A stretch of 17,630 nt of DNA, taken from the NCBI GenBank assembly GCA_043800105.1, contig JAZDNJ010000014.1, forward strand, positions 1-17,630, read 5' to 3'. Both the position numbers and the translations under genes were made by a program. The notes beneath the pieces were generated by a model. It had not been told where the DNA came from. It did no database searches and saw only the letters and a list, made by a program, of their open reading frames with translations. The stretch is from JAFGTE01 sp043800105. GTDB taxonomy: Bacteria > Patescibacteriota > Gracilibacteria > UM-FILTER-43-11. Below, piece by piece: positions 1 through 7,680 of the stretch. Within the stretch, counting starts at the first letter, position 1, and each line of letters opens with the position of its first letter.

Positions 1-34
1 AAATGACCGATAATTTTAAAAGTTTTTTGAACAT
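1..34 (-). CDS. start of a probably exported protein (partial, cut by window edge)
   Basis: An ATG at 34 opens a frame reading MFKKLLKLSVI to the window edge. It begins 8 bases after the stop of the PKD protein on the same strand. The short basic N-terminus followed by hydrophobic residues looks like the start of a signal peptide or pilin-type leader. Only 11 codons are visible, so the product cannot be named. The tight spacing suggests it belongs to the pilin/PKD operon. There is no Shine-Dalgarno motif, as for the neighbours. Confidence 0.45.
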   Translation of the reverse strand, partial: MFKKLLKLSVI

Positions 35-42
35 TGAATCGT

Positions 43-3000
43 TTATTCCACTTTAAGAATTATTTCTTCAGCAAGATCACCATAATAAGTGCCTGTTGCC
101 TTTACCCGTATGCGCACTGATCCCGGATCAACAGCGGTAAACACGGCGGTCGCTGTGCCATCGAGTGCAGATACAGGATTGGGCGTGAATTCCCCGGTTC
201 CTTCAAGCACTTCAAAGAAAACATTTCCGTAATAACCCGAATTATCGGCGTTGGTTACTTTGGCCGTGATGTCCGCTGTTTCACCGCGCGAAATGTTAAA
301 TGGCGAGATAGTAAGATCAAGGATCGTGAGGGACTGATTGGGCGCTGAAAGCTTTAAAGAACGGTAAGTGTTCTGGGCCCTTTGTGATTCGCTGAGGTTT
401 AAATTGACGTCCCGCACCACAATGCCCGCATTACCAAGACTGTCCAGCACTGTCAGCTTTACGCGGTACAGGTCAGCTGTATCGAAGGTGAAAGTTGGGG
501 CGATTTCCGTTGACTGAGCGTCATCGTCATTAACGCCATTGCCGTCCGCGTCTTTCTTAACATCAAAATCCCATTTAAAACGAAGTGAAGTGTCTGTCAG
601 ACCGGGATCGTAACGGGATGAATTGCCGTTAAATTTGACTGTTTTGCCGCTTACCTCGTAAACAAAAGCCGCCTGCGGATAGCTGTTTGTGGGTTCAGCA
701 AAAACGGTACGACGTGCGGTGGAAGAAAGCCCGCGATGAGTCACTTTTAGCCTCACTTCATACTCACCCGGAGTATTGAACTGACGGCTTACTTGCGGTC
801 CGCTGGTCGTGTCATCAAAAGTCCCGTCCCCGTCAAAATCCCATTGGAAGGCGTTGGCCGGAAATTCATCCCCCTGAGGATCGTAAGACTGCGAAACAAA
901 AGAAATGGAATCACCCACCGCGATAGTCGTTTTATCGACCGTGAATTCCGCTACAGGCGAAAGGTTCGGTCCATTGGTCACATCAAGGTAACTTGTTTCA
1001 CCAAAACGCTCCGTGCTGTCAAAAATACCGTGGTCGTTGTCAGTAATCTCGACCCCGAAGAAATAACGGTTTTTTACGCCAGGCTGCCCCTGCGCCGTAA
1101 TCACCATTTCCGTTTCCGGAGAAGTTGTGGAATGAAGGCCAAGACGCTCGGTTCCAAATCCTTCACGGTAATACCACCATTTATATTTCTTGATCTGGCC
1201 ATCATCATCTTTGGCACCTACAACTTTCAGTTGCACTTTGCTGGGAGTGACAAGTTCTTTTTCCGGTTCGCTTTCGACAACAAAGTCGGTGATTTCAGGC
1301 AGTTTATTGACAACCTTAAAGTAAAGGGTATCTTCATCGCTCGCCTTCCCGCTGATTTCATCACGAACCACTAACGAAACCATGGAACACTGATCGGCTT
1401 GATTGATTTCGGCAAAACGATTGGTCAGATCACGCTTATCACTGCGGGTCCCGCCGGAAAACTTCCAATCGTAAACAAGCAGACGGCTGGATCCGTCACG
1501 ATTGATGGAATTTCGGGCGCTAAGTGACAGGTTGTCGGATCGGGTGACAATATAACCGCCAACCCCTTCACCGCAAAGATTTTCCACAATCAGCTGATTA
1601 CGTCCGTCTACAAGAACATCCGCCACGGCAATGGGGCTTTCCCCTTCTCCGATCAGAACAAATGATGTGTCGGAATTATCGTTATCATCCCGGTCAAAGA
1701 AATTCAGTTTCACATTATACTTACCTTTCTTGTCATACTTATGGGTGACGGTATTTTTTTCGGTACTGGCCGTTGAACCATCGCCGAATTCCCACAGGTA
1801 GGCTATGGCGTTCTTACAGTCTGCCTTAAAGGTAATCTCTTCACCTACCTGAGCGGCTTTCTTATCAATAATAGCGTCTCCGGCCAGAACCGAATCGATC
1901 GAAACAGTCTTCTCCGTCTGATTCCTTTGTCCGAAAGAATCCATTACTTGCAAAACAACCTTATATTCGCCCACTCTGCTGTAAGTTTGTGAAACACTTA
2001 CATCCGGGCTGTCTACTACTTCAAACTGTCCGTCACCGTTAAAATCCCATGAATATTTGATCTGATCCCCCTGGTCAGGGTCATAACTTCCGGCCGCGCT
2101 GAACTCAACTGTGTTCGGATGATTTGGGGCTGGCTTGCTGTAGTCAAAACTGGCGACCGGTTTACGGGAAAACACGTTGAGCACGCGCATTCCTTTATCC
2201 TGAGCCCCAGACGTATCGGAAACCGTCAATTCCACATTGTATTTGCCCGGCATGCTGAAAGTATGATAAAAATTTTCCTGCGAACTGGTTGCCACTGTTA
2301 CGCCTTGCGCGTCCGTAATCTGCCACTTGTATTCATCGATGCTGCCGGCATCGGAACGGCTGTTGATTCCGCGGAACCGGAATTCAGTATTAACGTTACC
2401 TTCTTCCGGCATAAATTCCATACTTGCCGCCAGAGATTTAACAATAAGCTTAATCACACGTTTATCTGACTGCCCTGCGCTGTCGGTTACCTTGAGCGTC
2501 ACATAGTATTCACCGCCCTTCTTGTAACTATGAACCACGGTAGCCGGGACACTGCGCTCCTCATTTCCGGTATCGCCGTAAAACCATTCATACTTTTCGA
2601 TAGTTCGCCCGAGGGCCGGAACCGTAATAGAAGGGTCAAAACTGATACCTGCTTTGGCCTCCTCCAGCGTAATATGATGGACATCACGCACCTCTATTCC
2701 GTTTATCCTGAAAGCAACCTGTGAAGCCGGAGGACTGGCCTTGATTCTTACGGTGGAAATACCGTCCATAGCCGTCTTATAGCCGGAAGCATCTTTGTTT
2801 GATGTGGATACCTGAAGCCTGATACTATAAGTATTCGGCTCAGTGAATTCGTGAACGACCACCGGTGAATTGCCAAGCGATACAAGGTTTCCTGAATTAT
2901 CCAGAAAAGACCATTTATAATCGCTCACCGTACCGCCTGTGGGATCAATGGAATCCAGGCCGTCAAATGTGACCGTGAACGGCACATTGCCTTCACCAGG

Positions 3001-4311
3001 CGCCGCCTTGATTTTGGACTGTACCACAGGAAATTGCCGGATCAGATCTTTCAGATTGCGGTACATGTTTTCAAAGCGCCTGAGCTTAATACTATTCACG
3101 GGTTCGTCAATAAGTTCATCAAGCGCCTCGGAAGTCTTATCCCAGGCCGAAATCGATTCTTCCGATTCAGGCATGACTGTCCGCAAGTCGTCCATCTCCT
3201 CCCGAAGGAGCTGAAGTCTCTGAAGACCGCTGAGCAGTTTTTCCAGAACCGCAATAACATCCGGATTTCCGCTTCCCGCGATAAGAGAGTTAACACCTGC
3301 CATCTTATCGGCCAGTGTGCCTGCTTTTAAAGTATCATTGAGCGCGTCCTGATCTTCCTGTGAAAGCTTGTTAATTTCCGTTTGAATATCCGCAAGATCA
3401 CTGCCAAGTCCGTTCACAGTTTCATCAATTGATTTTATGGCCTCTTCGCTGAGAGCCTGCGTTTCACCGCCGCTCACACTGCCAGTACCTGTCTGGCCGC
3501 CGGTTCCCTGAATTTCACAGATATTTGAATCCCCGTTACACACGTAACCGGTGGGACAGTCCGAATTGCCGGTACAGGAGGAACCGGAGCCGGAAGCCGG
3601 ATTATGGCAAAACCCGAATGGATCGCATTGCTTTGGCGAAGGACAATCGGAATTATCTTTACAGACAAGGCTGGCGCCACTTATGCAGGCCCCCGCGAAA
3701 GAACAATATTGCCCCGGCCCGCAATCCAGGCTGGAAAGACAACCCGTGCCCTGAGGAATATTACAGGCGCCGTTGGTACACACAAACCCCGTCGCGCAAT
3801 CGGCATTGCTGCTGCAAATTGCTCCGCCGCCCTCGCCACCTGCAGATTCACAAATATTCTGGCTATTACATATAAAACCGGTACCACAATCCGCCGTCGT
3901 CGAACAACTTTGCCCGCCTCCGGCGGAACTGGTAATAAAGCGCACAATCGAAAAGGAAAGAATGACCACAACAAGGCCCAAAGACGAATAAGTCATAATC
4001 TTTCTGGCTTTCGTGATCTGTTCATCGTTACCGCCTGAAACCACCCAGAGCACGCCCGCGTAAACAAAGGTCAGAACCGCGATAAAACCAAGAAAGCCAA
4101 TGAAATAATTGACCATGGCCTTCACCACATCCCCAAGCGGCCTTTTTTCAATTGAACTACTGATGGTGACCTCTTCAGTTCCCGCGATCTGAAGTCCTGT
4201 ACCGCCCGCCTCAAGCCCCTGAGCGATAGCATCAGCAAAGTGAAAACTGATCAGAAAGATCATAATTATTAGCAGTGCCTTGAGCGATATTTTTAAAATC
4301 TTTTTCCTCAT
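43..4311 (-). CDS. giant surface protein: T4SS-pilin-like module fused to Cys-rich repeats and PKD domains
   Basis: This 1422-residue protein is not matched to a named gene. The N-terminus has a signal peptide-like helix (about 5-30) and two membrane helices (about 67-91 and 107-127). Around residues 93-104 lies SGGNDEQITKARK, the junction motif of the Patescibacteria pilin family (T4SS_pilin). Next come five four-Cys repeats (about 136-265) of the form C-x5-C-x5-C-x4/5-C, such as CSSNADCATGFVC, then a helical region (286-430). About nine PKD-like Ig domains follow (432-1303), clearest at 717-806, 811-888, 1117-1206 and 1210-1303, with WDFDGDG or WEFGDGS and the GEY-V-L-V strand. Two (893-1111) are degenerate. 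The last domain (about 1328-1421) resembles a bacterial Ig-like (Big_1) fold. Inferred role: a membrane-anchored or pilus-associated adhesin that reaches outward. It starts 18 bases after the pilin-like gene's stop, so the two are probably co-transcribed. Confidence 0.88.
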   Translation of the reverse strand: MRKKILKISLKALLIIMIFLISFHFADAIAQGLEAGGTGLQIAGTEEVTISSSIEKRPLGDVVKAMVNYFIGFLGFIAVLTFVYAGVLWVVSGGNDEQITKARKIMTYSSLGLVVVILSFSIVRFITSSAGGGQSCSTTADCGTGFICNSQNICESAGGEGGGAICSSNADCATGFVCTNGACNIPQGTGCLSSLDCGPGQYCSFAGACISGASLVCKDNSDCPSPKQCDPFGFCHNPASGSGSSCTGNSDCPTGYVCNGDSNICEIQGTGGQTGTGSVSGGETQALSEEAIKSIDETVNGLGSDLADIQTEINKLSQEDQDALNDTLKAGTLADKMAGVNSLIAGSGNPDVIAVLEKLLSGLQRLQLLREEMDDLRTVMPESEESISAWDKTSEALDELIDEPVNSIKLRRFENMYRNLKDLIRQFPVVQSKIKAAPGEGNVPFTVTFDGLDSIDPTGGTVSDYKWSFLDNSGNLVSLGNSPVVVHEFTEPNTYSIRLQVSTSNKDASGYKTAMDGISTVRIKASPPASQVAFRINGIEVRDVHHITLEEAKAGISFDPSITVPALGRTIEKYEWFYGDTGNEERSVPATVVHSYKKGGEYYVTLKVTDSAGQSDKRVIKLIVKSLAASMEFMPEEGNVNTEFRFRGINSRSDAGSIDEYKWQITDAQGVTVATSSQENFYHTFSMPGKYNVELTVSDTSGAQDKGMRVLNVFSRKPVASFDYSKPAPNHPNTVEFSAAGSYDPDQGDQIKYSWDFNGDGQFEVVDSPDVSVSQTYSRVGEYKVVLQVMDSFGQRNQTEKTVSIDSVLAGDAIIDKKAAQVGEEITFKADCKNAIAYLWEFGDGSTASTEKNTVTHKYDKKGKYNVKLNFFDRDDNDNSDTSFVLIGEGESPIAVADVLVDGRNQLIVENLCGEGVGGYIVTRSDNLSLSARNSINRDGSSRLLVYDWKFSGGTRSDKRDLTNRFAEINQADQCSMVSLVVRDEISGKASDEDTLYFKVVNKLPEITDFVVESEPEKELVTPSKVQLKVVGAKDDDGQIKKYKWWYYREGFGTERLGLHSTTSPETEMVITAQGQPGVKNRYFFGVEITDNDHGIFDSTERFGETSYLDVTNGPNLSPVAEFTVDKTTIAVGDSISFVSQSYDPQGDEFPANAFQWDFDGDGTFDDTTSGPQVSRQFNTPGEYEVRLKVTHRGLSSTARRTVFAEPTNSYPQAAFVYEVSGKTVKFNGNSSRYDPGLTDTSLRFKWDFDVKKDADGNGVNDDDAQSTEIAPTFTFDTADLYRVKLTVLDSLGNAGIVVRDVNLNLSESQRAQNTYRSLKLSAPNQSLTILDLTISPFNISRGETADITAKVTNADNSGYYGNVFFEVLEGTGEFTPNPVSALDGTATAVFTAVDPGSVRIRVKATGTYYGDLAEEIILKVE

Positions 4312-4329
4312 TTTAATTTAATCTTTTGT

Positions 4330-4866
4330 TTATTCTCCCTGAAGCCCCGTAACGAGCTCACCGGTGAGAAGATTCGTAATCGCATACGAAAGAATGACCA
4401 GAATAAGACCAAGCGATACCCAGATCAGTATTTTTTTGGCCTTCTGAAGCTGTTCATCATTACCAAAAGCCGTCACATACATAAAACCAGCCACCACGTA
4501 ACCTACGAAAGCGGCTAAAACCAAATAAGGCAAAGAAAAATTCACAAGCTTCTTGATAAAATCACCAAAATTCTCGGTATGAGTAATCCCCGTGCCTGCC
4601 AAAGCCGATTTCGCAAGACCCGTTCCCGCTTCAGTCTCGGAAATACAGAGCGGATTGCTCTTATCTTCCTCACTATTACAATCAATCCCCGCACAACTCT
4701 TATTGCCCGGGTCATCCAGGCAAAGGCCAAAAGGCTGTTCCGTATCTGTCACTGAGCCCTCAAAAATAGCCGCCTGTGACTGTCCGGCAAACATTAAAAC
4801 CGTTACAAAAAGAACGGCACCGGCAGTAATGAAGGATCTGATGAAAGATTTGATAATGTGATTCAT
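4330..4866 (-). CDS. T4SS-pilin-like small membrane protein
   Basis: This 178-residue protein has a signal peptide-like helix (about 11-33, ending AGQSQAA). A short exported segment follows with four Cys (49, 58, 63, 74), then two membrane helices (about 112-132 and 147-166). The link between the helices, FGNDEQLQKAKKI (134-146), is nearly identical to the one in the PKD fusion downstream, so the two proteins share the pilin-like module. In the family the mature form is thought to be a small two-helix pilin or VirB2-like subunit. Function here is inferred from family and context only. The start at 4866 fits the signal peptide and lies about 20 bases after the predicted transcription start of a strong promoter. 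It is the first gene of the operon. Confidence 0.85.
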   Translation of the reverse strand: MNHIIKSFIRSFITAGAVLFVTVLMFAGQSQAAIFEGSVTDTEQPFGLCLDDPGNKSCAGIDCNSEEDKSNPLCISETEAGTGLAKSALAGTGITHTENFGDFIKKLVNFSLPYLVLAAFVGYVVAGFMYVTAFGNDEQLQKAKKILIWVSLGLILVILSYAITNLLTGELVTGLQGE

Positions 4867-4892
4867 TTCTGTTTTTCGTAATTTTTCTAATA

Positions 4893-4921
4893 ATTATAGC
4901 AAAAAAAGGCCATAAAATCAA
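4893..4921 (-). promoter_or_regulatory. promoter of the pilin/PKD operon
   Basis: On the minus strand a -35 box TTGATT (4916-4921) and a perfect -10 TATAAT (4893-4898) are separated by 17 bases. The -10 is preceded by TGC, giving an extended -10 (TGnTATAAT). The start would fall near 4886, leaving a leader of about 20 bases before the ATG at 4866. Confidence 0.75.
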
Positions 4922-4939
4922 TAGTCTTTAGTGGTTTTT

Positions 4940-5213
4940 CAGGATCGGAGCCTATTTTTATCTGTGGCAAACTAATCCTGGCTACAGGCGCAACCGAATT
5001 GGGTTATTGTTGTTTGTGCAAATCCAGAGGCCTAAATGAAAGCTTACCGGGAGGTAAGCGTTGTATAGCGCAATTAGCATCAACGGAAGTGAGATGATGA
5101 ATCAGGGTAATGGGGGTTCGGGGGTACTTTGGGCAGAAGGTGATGATATAAGGCGACAAAGATGAATTGCCTCAAAGGACCCCCGGTGTTTTGCGCCGCT
5201 TTTTAAAAAGCGG
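4940..5213 (+). ncRNA. candidate structured RNA (unknown class)
   Basis: There is no convincing ORF here, but nested complementary segments are present. A hairpin pairs CAGGAT (4940-4945) with ATCCTG (4975-4980). A closing helix pairs GGCGCAA (4987-4993) with TTGCGCC (5191-5197). A hairpin GCTTACC/GGTAAGC lies at 5042-5059. GTTG (5060-5063) can pair with CAAC (5081-5084). A 14-position helix joins 5120-5133 to 5171-5184 with one A-G mismatch. A perfect palindrome follows at 5196-5213. Two G-U pairs would be A-C mismatches on the other strand, which favours the plus strand. I see no clear plus-strand promoter and no match to RNase P, tmRNA, SRP or 6S signatures. It could also be decayed sequence. 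Confidence 0.35.
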
Positions 5214-5276
5214 AAAGAAGGAAAGAGTTTCAAAAAAGTCATACGCGCGCGCTTGTGCGCAGGAAAGTGTAGCAAC

Positions 5277-5303
5277 AAAAAACCCCGCCGATGGCGGGGT
5301 TTT
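5277..5303. terminator. bidirectional intrinsic terminator
   Basis: A 7-bp GC-rich stem CCCCGCC/GGCGGGG (5283-5289 and 5293-5299) has a 3-base loop. It is flanked by six A on the left (T tract for minus-strand transcripts) and four T on the right. It lies 17 bases past the stop of the sigma4-HARE gene, so its main role is probably to end that minus-strand transcript. It could also end a plus-strand RNA from 4940-5213. Confidence 0.85.
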
Positions 5304-5319
5304 CACTTAAATCTGAACA

Positions 5320-6423
5320 TTATTTCCTCTCCAGCGAGTAAACGGCACGACCCACACGGATGAAATTAGGATTCTTCTGTAAATTAAGGGAAATAGTGCC
5401 TATTTTTACATCACGCTGATCCAAAACTTCTTTGATGATCTGCTTTTTTGACATAGGTCCGTTCTTCTCAAGCAGTCTTTCAATGACATCGGAAACCGTA
5501 CCAGGTTCATAACCCCATTTGGCAAGGGCGTAAAGACCACGGCCTACAAGGACAAACTGATCATAGCGGATGAGTTCGTTATGCACCGCCTGAACAGTCA
5601 CCACCTTCTTATCAAAGCCGATTTCTCCAATACGGTTTGAAATCTCCACAAAATGAAGGGGCTTTTTTGACTTTTCCAATACAATTTCAGCCTTATCACG
5701 AATTGAGCGCGGATTGACATGGCGCCATTCCATCAGACCCCATTTCTCTTCCAGCTTGCGGGCTCTTTTATCGGTGGTAAGACTTGAAATAATGAGCTTG
5801 CTTGAAATAGTCTTGTTTTTGAATAAACTCAGGTTCTGAACGGCTGAAATAAGCTGGTCCTCAGTCATCACGTCACCATGCTTCTTAAGAGCCGCAAGGC
5901 CCGCTTCAGTAATTTTACGGACTTCTCCGATGCTTAATTCCTTAAGCATCCAGAAAGCTTCAGAGGTATTGGTGCGGGGTACCTTTTTAAGATCCACATC
6001 GCAATTTAGCGAGAGGACGATGATCTTTCCGTCAACTTTGTCGCCGGTATAAATGTTCTGGAGGATACGGCTGATAATTTCAGTCTCAAGAATTACCCCT
6101 CCTTCCTGAGTCATGATATCCTTCGCTAAACGGTTAATCAGTCTGAGTTTGGTATTGCTAACTGTTCGGCGGAGTTTACCAAGGGCGATATTTTCAATCT
6201 GCCTGATCCGTTCCCGGGTTACCGCATAGTGTTTGCCTATTTTATCCAAAGTCTGCCTGGGTTTATTATCCAGACTAAAACGCTTAATGATCACATCTCT
6301 CTCTTTATCAGTCAGTACCAGAAACATATCCTCAATTACCTCTTTTAAATTGAAGTTTTCCTGTTGCAGGACAGCCAGCGCACCGCTCGCATTGCCCGTA
6401 GATGCTTGTCCGGATGTGGTCAT
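5320..6423 (-). CDS. sigma region 4-like / double HARE-HTH transcription regulator
   Basis: This 367-residue protein has a sigma70 region 4-like helix-turn-helix at 36-86. It includes LTDKERDVIIKRF, then a recognition segment AVTRERIRQIE that closely resembles primary sigma factors. No sigma region 2 precedes it, so it cannot act as an ordinary sigma factor. A poorly defined helical middle (100-235) leads to two C-terminal winged-helix units of HARE/RpoE-delta type: 241-303 (LHFVEISNRIGEIGF ... VLVGRGLYAL) and 309-365 (MSKKQIIKEVL ... FIRVGRAVYSL). Proteins of this arrangement are common in Patescibacteria and are inferred to bind DNA or RNA polymerase; targets are unknown. The ATG at 6423 has no Shine-Dalgarno (a C-run lies upstream). 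Met33 is an alternative start that keeps the HTH. Confidence 0.85.
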   Translation of the reverse strand: MTTSGQASTGNASGALAVLQQENFNLKEVIEDMFLVLTDKERDVIIKRFSLDNKPRQTLDKIGKHYAVTRERIRQIENIALGKLRRTVSNTKLRLINRLAKDIMTQEGGVILETEIISRILQNIYTGDKVDGKIIVLSLNCDVDLKKVPRTNTSEAFWMLKELSIGEVRKITEAGLAALKKHGDVMTEDQLISAVQNLSLFKNKTISSKLIISSLTTDKRARKLEEKWGLMEWRHVNPRSIRDKAEIVLEKSKKPLHFVEISNRIGEIGFDKKVVTVQAVHNELIRYDQFVLVGRGLYALAKWGYEPGTVSDVIERLLEKNGPMSKKQIIKEVLDQRDVKIGTISLNLQKNPNFIRVGRAVYSLERK

Positions 6424-6499
6424 TTAATAGGGGGGTTAAATCGTAACATGTAGAGGCAACTTTGGCATAAGGGAGTTTATTTCCCAGGAGCCAACTAAC

Positions 6500-6527
6500 A
6501 TAATACTACCGCTTCCAAAAACGTCAA
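6500..6527 (-). promoter_or_regulatory. proximal promoter of the sigma4-HARE gene
   Basis: On the minus strand TTGACG (6522-6527) and TATTAT (6500-6505) are separated by 16 bases, each 5/6 to consensus. The start would be near 6493, giving a leader of about 70 bases before the ATG at 6423. Confidence 0.6.
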
Positions 6528-6555
6528 GATGACAAATTTTGTGAACAAGGGTATT

Positions 6556-6583
6556 ATTTTATATGAAATTTAAAATATGTCAA
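6556..6583 (-). promoter_or_regulatory. distal promoter of the sigma4-HARE gene
   Basis: On the minus strand a perfect TTGACA (6578-6583) lies 16 bases before TAAAAT (6556-6561, 5/6). It sits about 56 bases upstream of the proximal promoter and just past the candidate small ORF, so the regulator appears to have tandem promoters. Confidence 0.55.
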
Positions 6584-6598
6584 TAGAAAACACTGCCA

Positions 6599-6739
6599 CT
6601 AAAAATTAATTACCTTCCTCCGCTCTTCCTTTCTGGCAGTAGCTTTAGCTTCATTTCTTCGGCAACGAAGTTTGCTTTTGGGTTGCGTCGTCTTCACACT
6701 GCTGAGTCCATGCTGTTTGCTGGCATGTCTATTGGTCAT
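6599..6739 (-). CDS. candidate 46-residue highly basic peptide
   Basis: A short frame runs from ATG 6739 to TAG 6599 and encodes 46 residues, beginning MTNRHASKQHGLSS and ending ARKEERRKVINF. About a third of the residues are Lys or Arg, which suggests nucleic-acid binding, and there is one Cys. I do not recognise a family. Support comes mainly from a near-consensus promoter just upstream (6780-6808), whose transcript would begin about 33 bases before this ATG. There is no Shine-Dalgarno, but neighbouring genes also lack one. The alternative is that the transcript is a small non-coding RNA: within it, CATGC/GCATG and CTTCG/CGAAG can form small hairpins. The short length makes chance a real possibility. 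Confidence 0.3.
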   Translation of the reverse strand: MTNRHASKQHGLSSVKTTQPKSKLRCRRNEAKATARKEERRKVINF

Positions 6740-6779
6740 ATTCAGGTTAAATAAGGCAAAAATCAAGAAACTGCTCCAG

Positions 6780-6808
6780 ATTCTAATCTACGGATAATTG
6801 ACTGTCAA
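6780..6808 (-). promoter_or_regulatory. near-consensus promoter upstream of the small ORF
   Basis: On the minus strand a perfect -35 TTGACA (6803-6808) and TAGAAT (6780-6785, 5/6) are separated by exactly 17 bases. The 12-bp perfect palindrome AAGAAATTTCTT (6807-6818) abuts the -35 and could be an operator. It lies in the gap after the AP endonuclease gene, whose stop is at 6836. Nothing but the 46-codon frame, and farther on the sigma4-HARE gene, lies downstream. Confidence 0.6.
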
Positions 6809-6835
6809 GAAATTTCTTTTAAAACCCCCTACACC

Positions 6836-7603
6836 CTAAAAACCCAGTTCTACGGCTACAGGACAATGATCCGAACCCATAACCTCAGGCATGATATAAG
6901 CGTCTTTCAGATGTTTTTTAAGTTCTTTTTGCACAAAAACATAATCAATCCTCCATCCTACGTTCCTTGCCCGTGCCCCGGTTCTTAAAGACCACCATGA
7001 ATAAAGGCCGGATTCTTTGTGAAACTCACGAAGACTGTCAACAAAATCTTTTTCGATCACCCGGTCGATCCATTTCCTTTCGATAGGCAAAAACCCTGAA
7101 ATATCCTCATTTTCTTTTGGTCTGGCCAGGTCAATTTCTTTGTGCGCTGTGTTTATGTCACCGCAAAAAATAATCTTCTTTCCTTTCTTTTTCAGAGTCT
7201 CTATGCGCTTCAGAAAAGCTTCATAGAATTCCAGTTTATACTGAAGCCGTTCAGTAGAAGCCTTCCCGTTAGGAAAATAAACATTAAACAGGACAAACTC
7301 CTTAAATTCCGTGACCAAAGTGCGCCCCTCCTGGTCAAATTCCTCAATTCCAAAGCCTTCTTCGACCTTGACTGCCTCTTTTTTGCTGTAAGTGACAACC
7401 CCGCTATAGCCTTTTTTATTCCTGGAATGGCTGAAATAAGCGTAATAGCCTTTAGGATGAGTCAGTTCAAAGCCAAGCTGATCCGGATGGGCCTTGGTCT
7501 CTTGTAGACACAGAATATCGGGCGATTCCTTCTGAAACCATTCCAAAAACCCCTTATTTACTACTGCCCTGATGCCGTTAACGTTCCAGCTGATTAGTTT
7601 CAT
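6836..7603 (-). CDS. xth: exodeoxyribonuclease III / AP endonuclease (ExoIII-APE1 family)
   Basis: This cytoplasmic DNA repair enzyme cuts the backbone 5' of abasic sites and trims 3' ends in base excision repair. At 255 residues it has the normal length. The catalytic motifs are all present: WNVNG (6-10, Asn7), LQETK with metal-binding Glu35, NVYFPNG (107-113) with Tyr109, GDIN (148-151) with Asp149 and Asn151, GWRIDY (216-221) with Asp220, and GSDHCP (243-248) with the Asp245-His246 pair. The start at 7603 is directly at MKLISWN, the usual N-terminus of the family. It stands alone, diverging from a lipoprotein gene, with a promoter at 7646-7675. Confidence 0.96.
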   Translation of the reverse strand: MKLISWNVNGIRAVVNKGFLEWFQKESPDILCLQETKAHPDQLGFELTHPKGYYAYFSHSRNKKGYSGVVTYSKKEAVKVEEGFGIEEFDQEGRTLVTEFKEFVLFNVYFPNGKASTERLQYKLEFYEAFLKRIETLKKKGKKIIFCGDINTAHKEIDLARPKENEDISGFLPIERKWIDRVIEKDFVDSLREFHKESGLYSWWSLRTGARARNVGWRIDYVFVQKELKKHLKDAYIMPEVMGSDHCPVAVELGF

Positions 7604-7645
7604 AAGCTTATGATAGTGGACTTCTGATATTTTTTAAAGCGACGT

Positions 7646-7675
7646 ATTATAATAATGAATTACAATTAAATTCAA
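7646..7675 (-). promoter_or_regulatory. promoter of the AP endonuclease gene, with a palindromic -10 shared in both directions
   Basis: On the minus strand TTGAAT (7670-7675) lies 18 bases before a perfect TATAAT (7646-7651). The sequence ATTATAAT (7646-7653) is its own reverse complement, so it also supplies a perfect plus-strand -10 (7648-7653) 27 bases before the lipoprotein ATG. The plus-strand -35 is poor. The two genes may therefore compete for one -10. Confidence 0.55.
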
Positions 7676-7680
7676 CAGTT

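Larger units (their letters stand above)
6424..6835. other. 412-base gap between regulator and AP endonuclease genes
   Basis: The stretch holds three minus-strand promoters (6500-6527, 6556-6583, 6780-6808), the candidate 46-codon frame (6599-6739) and a 7-base inverted repeat ACTGCCA/TGGCAGT around the small ORF's 3' half (about 6592-6651). I see no tRNA, no insertion sequence and no clear terminator for the AP endonuclease gene. Confidence 0.6.

Noticed and set aside
793..3875. Several long plus-strand open frames (up to 193 codons) antisense to the PKD gene
   Set aside because: They lie entirely inside a clearly coding minus-strand gene, show no recognisable domain, are rich in Arg and low-complexity stretches, and have no promoter of note. 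They are shadows of the PKD coding sequence.
3474..3980. CRISPR-like or tandem DNA repeat in the Cys-rich part of the PKD gene
   Set aside because: The periodicity is at the protein level (five four-Cys repeats). The DNA units differ in sequence and length and have no spacer structure.
4940..5213. RNase P RNA, tmRNA, SRP RNA or 6S RNA as the identity of the structured gap
   Set aside because: I could not find the conserved sequences expected for RNase P, tmRNA or SRP RNA, and the branched layout does not match the 6S rod. It is kept only as an unknown candidate.
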